Shown here: positions 56,990 to 64,000 of the stretch, piece after piece
How the letters are laid out: the number at the start of each line of letters is the position of its first letter
Numbering within the stretch: position 1 is the first letter of the stretch
DNA from: Marsupella aquatica
Lineage: Eukaryota; Marchantiophyta
Length of the DNA: 64,000 bases
Assembly (NCBI GenBank): GCA_973895155.1
Contig: OZ316891.1
Location: forward strand, 26,722,001 to 26,786,000
Direction: 5' to 3'
Translations under genes and position numbers: made by a program
The notes under the pieces: model-generated
The model's database searches: none
The model's input: only the letters and a program-made list of their open reading frames with translations
Told to the model about the DNA's origin: nothing

Positions 56990-59465
56990 GCATAAGACAC
57001 TGTTTGACACTGGTTAGTTAACCGAGGTCAGAATTTAGGAAAGTAATTGAAGCTTTGAAAGTACCAATTTTGGTCCTCTGAAAATTTCACAAAAGTTTTG
57101 GTGCAACTTTGGTGAAATGAAAATTTTGAATGAGAAATCTTTTGTCTCGTAATCATTTGGACTCAAAGAAGTACGTGTAAGACAGCATAGGGATAGGTTT
57201 GAAAAATAAGGATTCAGAAGAAAAGAGTGTATATTAATCACACAGGACCCTTTATAGTGACATTGTCGATGATTACCGGATGGACTACGGGAGTATGAAA
57301 CATGGCGGAAGTGTCCTTATCAAGTACTGCACTCAGTCCCCTGAGAAAGGAACACTCTGCTCCCCTAGTACGTTTTTTCAAAAAAGAGGAACACGAACGT
57401 TGTCCTCAAACCTTTGACTCCACATGAGCGAAGTACTAAACCTTTTCCGCTTCACCCGGTTCTACTTTCCCGCTCTGTCAGCTGTAACGCTCGCTCCCTG
57501 CGGTTAAGATTGACCGTGGAGATCGTAAGATGCATCAGAGAGCGGGATGAAGGCCGTCGATCTGAGGGAGATTAACCAAGAACCAGTAACTGCGGTTAGA
57601 GGAACGTTTGCACGAGTAGTGCCTTATTAAGGATGCGAAGCGAACGAAGAGCTTCACTTTTCATCGACAAAAGAGGGAACCGAAGCACAAATCTGATACG
57701 TGATGCGTTCTGAAGGTGCGCGTTTCTGCTCGTGGGACCCATAGAGAAGGATCCATTAGTCAAGAGCAGCGCAGATCGAACACGGCGGCGGGAGCTCCGG
57801 ATGGTTCCGTTGTTGCTGTTGGGTTCTTTTTCGGGGGGGGGGCTTGAGAAAGATTTCACTTGATTAAATTTACATTGCGCCAAGAGAAACTCTTGTTTGT
57901 CTTGTTGTTGTCTAGAGTGATGCACTCGATAGATAGTGCCGATGAGCTGATGTGGATGAGCTGCTCTAGAAGGATTCTTTGTTGATGTTGGTGTTTCTCT
58001 TCTTTTGGGCTTGAGAAAGATTTCACTTGATAAATAACGTCAAGAGAAAACCGTTGGTGTGTTGTTGTCTGAGTAACAGTACACGATAGGCAATGGCGAG
58101 GGTCTGATGGATACGTACTCCTTTGTCTAATATCTTGCTGCTCCTGTCGAAGGATTGCATTCCAAAGTAGAGGCCGTTGCAGCAAAACGGGAAATGGAGG
58201 CTGTTGATTATTAGGCGTTTGAAGGCCTTTCAGGCAATGTACTGCACTTTTTCCTGTGCCGTTGAAATCCATCCCACTTCATAGACACAGAGAAGAGCAC
58301 CTGGGCTCTGCCTGCGCTCCGGTTTCTCTTGTGGGATCTGGTCGGTTACGTACCATTGCAAGCTTTGGGAGATTGGGGAGAGCGGCGTACTTGTTCGTTT
58401 TGTGTAATCCTTGTGAAGCTCTGGTCAATGGGTTCATGAGAGGAGCAGGAAGAGGATTTTAGACTCTTGCTGCAGCGGAAGAGAGCTGAGTGACCACACT
58501 GATGTGACTGTTGTTGTATCGACGACAAGCTGACCATTCTTCTGGCCGGGATCCGTTGTGCTTTGTTCCATTTCACTGAAGCCAACTAGACTCTACACTA
58601 AGCAACTTCAATGAGATTGATTGTTTCTCGCAGAACAAGACGGCCGTTGCCTGTTTTTGCCGTACTGAGGAATCAGTTGGTCATGCAGTCAATTGGGATC
58701 GTGGAACGTTTCTCTTGAGGCATTCGAATCGGGAAGGAACTGGTCGAGCTTGGAGGATGAGCTGATGGTGATGAAAAACAAGGCGAGAAAGTTCCTAACG
58801 CCGGCTGACTTGATTGTCGTGTTCTCTATTCTATAGAGCTTGGGAGCAGGAGAGAGGCGGGTAATGCTCGCTGGTCTCTGGTCTCTGGTACATTGCCTGT
58901 CCTACGAGAGCTTGCCCACTTCGAGAATCTGTATTTGTGTGCTCCTGATCGCAGAAGAAAGCAAATAGTATTGCAATGTACAATCTCTGGCAGAAAGGAG
59001 AGAGGGCGAGTGCTAACTTGATGGTGTACTGTACAGCGACTCCCTCTCTTTCGTTTCGTTGTTCTGTTCTCTTGTCTGTCCCCATACTCCTTATTGGGTC
59101 GCCGCGTACGTTCTACAGATCTCGTTGGAGTTATTTATATATTCAATTCAAGGCAACTTGATGTGATAGACCGGGTGATGTTCCAGCTCGTTACATGGGA
59201 GAAGCAGCTTGCGTTTGTCGGCAATATTTGATGGTAATTGTGAAACTGTGGACAGATAGGGAGCGGCAGGAGCGACTGGATTGCTGTGCTTCGTCGTCTC
59301 CCTCTACTTTACTTGAAATCCCGCCGACTTGGTAGCAGCTTCATTGTTTCACGAACCGGTCTGCCATCGGATTGCAGCTCGATCAGGTCTGCCATCGGAT
59401 TGTTCGGCTTCAGCAGGAGTAGAGTTTGCTCGCAAGCTGTCTGAGTGTAGCAGTGGCATTTCCTC
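56990..59465. other. Gene-free stretch, possibly the leader of the SURP-domain gene
   Basis: No coding region is supported. A degenerate duplication with a period of about 170 bp spans 57810-58095: GGCTTGAGAAAGATTTCACTT is followed by AAGAGAAA and a TTGTTGTCT phrase in both copies, and a 10-G run lies at 57833-57842 in copy 1. The part before 59466 may be transcribed as the leader of the next gene. Confidence 0.4.
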
Positions 59466-59882
59466 ATGGCTCGGCGCGTCCCAGTAGTGGAGAACGGGAG
59501 CTGCACTTCGTCCAACACCCCATCCAGGGCAGCACGCAGCACACCGGGCAAAGTTGGAGCAGCTAGAACTGGGTCTATAGCAGACCGATCGTCTGTTGTA
59601 ACTCCGACCAAGAATGGTCGTGTGCTCCATCCCCCGCCTGATGTCCGCTGCATCGTTGACAAGACTGCAGAGTTTGTAGCTCAGAATGGCGTGGAGTTCG
59701 AGATGAAAATTCTCTCCAATGAGAAGAGGAACCCGAGGTTTAATTTTCTCAAGTCCAAGGATACTTATCATCCCTACTATCAGCAAAGAATTCTAGAATT
59801 CTTAGATCAGGGGCAGTCTCCTATGAATACAGCGAAGCCCAATGCTTGTAATGGTAACTCGGTTGGCCAGCATTATAGGTAA
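59466..59882 (+). CDS. SURP-module protein related to the N-terminus of splicing factor SF3A1
   Basis: SF3A1 is a U2 snRNP component with two SURP (SWAP) modules, a middle region and a C-terminal ubiquitin-like domain. This frame, ATG 59466 to TAA 59880-59882, encodes 138 residues: a Ser/Thr/Arg-rich N-terminus and then one clear SURP module from about 54 to 112 (HPPPDVRCIVDKTAEFVAQN, EFEMKI, NPRFNFLKSKDTYHPYY). The GRVLHPPPD lead-in matches the position just before the first SURP of plant SF3A1. The second SURP, the middle region and the ubiquitin-like domain are not found in the remaining 4.1 kb. Donor-like GTAATC at 59879 and GTAACT at 59854 would allow more exons beyond, but none was recognised. 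It is either a partial duplicate, a very long-intron gene or a stand-alone SURP protein. The SURP assignment is firm; the gene's status is not. Confidence 0.7.
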   Translation: MARRVPVVENGSCTSSNTPSRAARSTPGKVGAARTGSIADRSSVVTPTKNGRVLHPPPDVRCIVDKTAEFVAQNGVEFEMKILSNEKRNPRFNFLKSKDTYHPYYQQRILEFLDQGQSPMNTAKPNACNGNSVGQHYR

Positions 59883-60508
59883 TCCGTATCAACCATGAGG
59901 AGTTCGGTCTGGAAGCACAGGAAACAAGAATCGGAATTACGGGACAGTATTGCCGAGCAAGACGCTGACGAGTTCCAACCTTTCGCGTTAGGCCTCGAGT
60001 TCACTCGGACATCACAGTGACTACCTAGTCTAGTTGAACAGATTGCCGACTACTAATATGCCACATTCCTGAGTTAATCTGCGTGATCTCTGGCTTTGGG
60101 AAAAGGAAAGAGATTGCAGTGCTCTGGTTAATTCAGCTACGAAGTGAATGGAACATGGCCCGTCCAGTTCTGTACAGAGCTAACCAGTAGTGTGCCACAC
60201 TTCGTGGCTTTTCCTGATGAGTGCAGTAGTGAATCGCGGAGGCAAATGTGGGTTTTCCAGGGTTGGAAGCATTAATGCGGATTAGAGGTGTACCCAACTA
60301 TTGTACCAGTCCGACACCTGAAGAGCAATGAGGATCTGCAACTGGGTTAAACACTGCCTGAGCGCAAGACCGGTTCGCCACGGTTTTCACTGGAGTGGGT
60401 CTTGGCCTTGACGGTGGCAGTTCAGACAGCCTGATGTATCTCGTCCTGCGCTGGTCCGTCGGCATTCAATTTCACAGCTCCACTACCGACACTAGTCAAC
60501 TAAAGGAA

Positions 60509-60745
60509 CATGCACAGTTGGGCCCACAATTTGTCTCAGCAATTGTACTCGCCTCAAAACAACGACGTTCGTCTTACTGTCGTGTATTATTTGGTTCTAA
60601 AGGGCGAATTACATTCGATGTTTTTGCACATGCGCAGTTGGGCCCACAAGTTGTCTCTGCAATTGTACTGGCCTCAAAACAACGACGTTCATTTTACTCG
60701 TGTATAATTTGGTTCTAAAGGACGAATTACGTTCGACGTGTTGTG
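60509..60745. repeat. 120-bp tandem duplication
   Basis: CATGC(A/G)CAGTTGGGCCCACA starts the copies at 60509 and 60629. They share CAATTGTACT, CCTCAAAACAACGACGTTC and TTTGGTTCTAAAGG with few changes. Overlapping frames at 60395-60718 are artefacts of the duplication. Confidence 0.85.
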
Positions 60746-60808
60746 CATGAATGTTCAAGTACCGGGTTTTGGAGTTGTCCGTATTTTCTTTCTCACTACT
60801 CTTACTTG

Positions 60809-61030
60809 TTCTCAGGATATAAGTAAACAGATAATGAAGATAACGATGGAAATACTCGGTGTCCAAACTCTTTGCATCTCAGGGTTTAAGGCTTGCATAC
60901 CACATCCGTCAGCAATGCTCAGGGCATCGTGAACATAACATCTTCATGAGTCATGTTCTCAGGATGTACGTCAACAAACAATGAAGATAACCGTAGTGAC
61001 GAAGGGTTGACTATCACACTCGTCAGCAAT
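60809..61030. repeat. Imperfect tandem duplication with a period of about 147 bp
   Basis: TTCTCAGGATATAAGTAAAC at 60809 corresponds to TTCTCAGGATGTACGTCAAC at 60956, each followed by AATGAAGATAAC and later by CGTCAGCAATGCT. Confidence 0.65.
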
Positions 61031-61735
61031 GCTGAGATAAAATTGTGCAACTGTACCACTGTGATCCTCTGCATCCAATGTTCTCAGTGTTCATTGTGAA
61101 ATCTAACTCAAAGACGCCCTGGCCAGGTCTGGTAGCTTTCACGTAACTAGGGACTTCAGAGTGAACCTGACAGGAAATGGCTTCTATGGTTCGAGATATC
61201 ATCAAAATCCTCATTTAAGTGAACCCCAGTGATCTTTGGGTCTTATGTACAAATTGAGACAATGTGTTCTATCAAATCCACGATTGTTTGGCGCATTCAT
61301 AAAGAATTGAAACATTGTGGTGAAGATTTCATGAATATCCGCATCGTAAAGAATTTATCTTTTCGTGTCCACGATAAAAGCTGCTCAGGAATTTCCCCGT
61401 GGTATCATTCGCACGATGAGAATCTACTACGAGGCGATGTCTTGCATCTAAATCCCCCAGCCCATATAATTCAGTTGAATACTCGAATGCTTCTGCTGAT
61501 GCTCTCTCTCAGAAGATGATGGAACCATCTACGAAGTCCAGTCATCCTGGATACAGTCGAGCATTTGTGCATCGTGACATCTGGTAATAAATTCTTGAAG
61601 AGCATGAAAATTACAAGAAGAAAAGGATAGCCGACAGAGGTAACCTACACGAAATGGTTCACTTTTGTGTATCGCTTTAGCGGAGGAGCGCACATATTGA
61701 ATTTTAGTCACCATTAGCACATCGGAAATAATAAC
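61031..61735. other. Gene-free stretch, probably with the 3' UTR of the glycine-rich gene
   Basis: A frame at 61229-61519 has no recognisable domain. The end next to 61736 should contain the 3' untranslated part of the minus-strand gene. Confidence 0.4.
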
Positions 61736-62134
61736 CTAAATCTCAATAACCAATCGTTTGGAGGCAGGGCTTTTCTTTTGTCGCTTATCCCACCTCACAC
61801 CTAGACCCAGTCCATAGCCGTACCCTAGCCCTATCCCACAACCTACTCCGATACCAAATACTAATCTGAGAGCACTCCATGGTTCAGTTCCTACTCCAGC
61901 GCCCCCTGTGACAGCTACTCCTAATCCAGCTCCACATCCAACACCAATCGCACCCCCGGGCCCAAACCGTTCCCATGGTTTGCTGTTAGTCCTGTTGGTA
62001 CTCTGATCTCTAAATAGTCCAAATGTTGAAGTACTTTTCTTCACTTCATCTCCTCCCCAAAAGTTGGTTATGGGGGCAATCATTGTTCCTACACTATCTG
62101 ACATTGCTGCTGCAGTCTGCTGTATTTTGTCCAT
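61736..62134 (-). CDS. Small glycine-rich protein with two GxG-type hydrophobic segments
   Basis: The uninterrupted frame from ATG 62134 to TAG 61736-61738 encodes 132 residues. The first 50 residues are polar. A WERFGPGGAIGVGCGAGLGV segment (about 53-72) and a second LRLVFGIGVGCGIGLGYGYG segment (about 88-107) are Gly-rich, weakly hydrophobic and carry a conserved-looking Cys each; the protein then ends in a short basic tail (VRWDKRQKKSPASKR). The layout, with GPGG-IG-GCG-G-G and VG-GCG-G-G-GYG, is known to me from small uncharacterised plant proteins whose GxxxG-like runs suggest membrane insertion. I cannot name the family with certainty. The regular pattern of residues rather than base repetition argues that the frame is real. 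Function is unknown. Confidence 0.6.
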   Translation of the reverse strand: MDKIQQTAAAMSDSVGTMIAPITNFWGGDEVKKSTSTFGLFRDQSTNRTNSKPWERFGPGGAIGVGCGAGLGVAVTGGAGVGTEPWSALRLVFGIGVGCGIGLGYGYGLGLGVRWDKRQKKSPASKRLVIEI

Positions 62135-63656
62135 CTTACCTATATCTTGGATCGTGGTTTACCGATGCAGCAATGTGCTACTGTAACTCTGGAAGATTGA
62201 GTCCGTCTTGAAGTCAAAGAGGAGCCATCAATATACGTCACTGCCCATCCTCAGTGAAACATCTCATCACCAGCCATGAAGCTTTGTTCTCAACAAAGAG
62301 GAGCATCTTAGGAACACCTCAATTCCAAAGCCAGTCCACCCTTGTTGAACTTCAGGATATCTGCCTACGTAAAACATTCAATGACGGGCATCAGAGCGTC
62401 TTGGGAAACTTTGCAAATTCCTCCTCAATCTTCCTGGGTCGTCGTTTTCTCAGCCAACGTGCGGTATGCCTAGTGCTGCAAGCAACGTTTGCCGGAATCA
62501 GGACAGATGTCACCAACATAGAATAATCGACCACACTGATAGAATGAGGCCTTGAACAGCACGTTTGCTTAATTTTCAGAAAGAGAGTCGAGGTTGAACG
62601 AATCCAGAAAAAGAAAGTTGAGTCATCAAGTCCAATCATTGGCCCGACAGACACCGAAAGTGAGCCTATCAACAACACCGACATCTAGCAAGTAAGAACT
62701 TCACCACGATTCAAGCAAAAGGGCAGCATCTGCTTGACATTTCATGAAGCCAAGAGATAACAGCCTGTCTAATCCTCTACAATCCTCTCCAAAACTCAAT
62801 CAAATTCAAATTCGTGCCTAAAGATGGGACCAGAGTAGAATCCAATGAAGTTCACGACAGTATCCTCCGAATTTCGAAGAACGAACAGACAGGAAACTAC
62901 ATGGCCTGGTATTTTTCGGACACTCTAACGTCACAACGCAGAAGTCCATTTTGGTGCACAGTCATCAGCACAAGCACACAGCAGGGCCATGGAGAGCGAT
63001 GAACGAACCGGAGAAGTGAATACATCCGCAAAGCATTGTCTTCCAGAGGGGGGCGTGAAGACGGCTCTACCTCAAATTCCCGCAAGAGCCTTAAGCACAC
63101 CGAGCCAAACAACCCACAATTCACCCTCAACAGTTCCAGTTTCCTGACCAAAGAAGCACAATCTCTCTCTCAGGGCATCTCATGGCAGCAGCAGAATCCT
63201 GAATAATAATTGTGCACGAAGCTGATCAGCGAGTGAATGAATTGCCCGTCCAGAAGCCCAACTCTTGGAGCCAAGAAGGATGCACCGCAGCCGCAAACCT
63301 CTCGAGACACAGAAATCCGGAGACGATCCTGCTCTTCAGCAATCAGCAAGTTCCCGGAAGCGTATCTCTGGTATCTCTTTTGAGCAAAGGGTCTCAAAAG
63401 AGTAACCCAGTACACTGAAGAGGTCGAGAATTCGAGAGGGGATTCGTCTCGACTGAATTTCTCTCACCATAGCCCAGAGAGACGATCGATTTCATTCCCA
63501 GTCGAGAGAGAAACGGTCGAGGAGATTAGAAACTCTGTCGTTCTGCCGCGCATGCAGCTGCAGGGGATGACCGGGACCGGCCAGCCCGGTAGCGGCAGTG
63601 GGGTGTCGAGGACCGGCCGGTCCGGTTTCCGGTAGAGGCTGTTATCCCCCTCTTTT
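62135..63656. other. Upstream region of the glycine-rich gene and gene-free DNA
   Basis: The leader and promoter of the minus-strand gene should lie in the first part. Frames at 62254-63418 on either strand lack recognisable domains. A perfect 14-bp palindrome, GGACCGGCCGGTCC, lies at 63610-63623 in a GC-rich patch. Confidence 0.4.
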
Positions 63657-64000
63657 CCCAACCATGAAAACCGGAAAACGAGCTAGTCAGTTTACGTACC
63701 CCCATGAGAAGCTCCTTCCAAAATCCCCAACCATGGAAACGGGGCTAGTCATTCTCCCCATGAGAAGCTCCTTCCAAAATCCCCAACCATGGAAACCGGG
63801 CTAGTCATTTTTACAGACCCCCATGAGAAGCTCCTTCCAAAATTCCCAACCATGGAAACCGGAAAATGGGCGAGTCATTTTACGGACCCCCATGAGAAGC
63901 TCCTTCCAAAATCCCCAACCATGGAAATCACAAAACGGGCAAGTCATTTTATGGACCCCCATGAGAAGCTCCTTCCAAAATCCCCAACCATGGAAATAGG
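63657..64000. repeat. Tandem repeat of 65-77-bp units running off the window
   Basis: At least five units share CCCCATGAGAAGCTCCTTCC, AAAATCCCCAACCATGGAAA and a variable GGGCTAGTCATTTTACGGAC part. The variable part differs in length between units, while the CCATGAGAAGCTCCTTCC core is unchanged. The array continues past 64000. Confidence 0.85.

Overview
This window reads as nuclear DNA of a land plant, most likely a seed-free one such as a liverwort or another bryophyte, though a lycophyte is not excluded. The reasons are a complete phytochrome photoreceptor gene with the usual plant exon pattern and an N-terminus like those of non-seed-plant phytochromes, a plastid-envelope ATP/ADP translocase with a long transit peptide, plant-type CACTA, Copia and PIF/Harbinger transposons, GT-AG introns, and much AT-rich repeat-laden intergenic DNA. 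The species assignment is inference; no species-diagnostic sequence was tested.

Layout. 1-1704 is the right-hand part of a CACTA-type DNA transposon cut by the window edge. 1705-12972 is gene-free and rich in small tandem repeats, including a cluster of paired G-boxes at 3.1-4.25 kb, an 84-bp satellite at 7.15-7.85 kb and a possible Tourist-like MITE at 9.92-10.36 kb. 12973-14350 is a decayed Copia fragment. 16.8-18.8 kb is the repeat-rich upstream/leader region of the phytochrome gene (18832-23433, four exons, 1127 aa). 26780-33503 is a full-length, recent Copia retrotransposon with two 344-bp LTRs (four differences) and a CATCT target-site duplication. 35476-39651 on the minus strand is the plastidic ATP/ADP translocase (six exons, 769 aa). 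40.4-49.9 kb is gene-poor, with several tandem repeats and a solo LTR of the same Copia family at 46564-46912. 50392-56986 is a 6.6-kb PIF/Harbinger element with terminal inverted repeats, TAA target-site duplications, a SANT/trihelix-like ORF1 and a convergent DDE transposase that carries a one-base frameshift. 59466-59882 encodes a single SURP module resembling the N-terminus of splicing factor SF3A1, and 61736-62134 (minus) a small glycine-rich protein. The right edge runs into another tandem repeat.

How the genes relate. The cellular genes look like independent eukaryotic transcription units rather than a linked pathway: light sensing (phytochrome), plastid energy exchange (translocase), a splicing-factor-like fragment and an uncharacterised glycine-rich protein. 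The rest of the window is mobile DNA or tandem repeat. The most informative new observations are the boundaries of the Harbinger element, the loss of a catalytic residue and an in-frame stop in an otherwise young Copia copy, a stop-free in-frame intron in the translocase, and the isolated SURP-domain gene.
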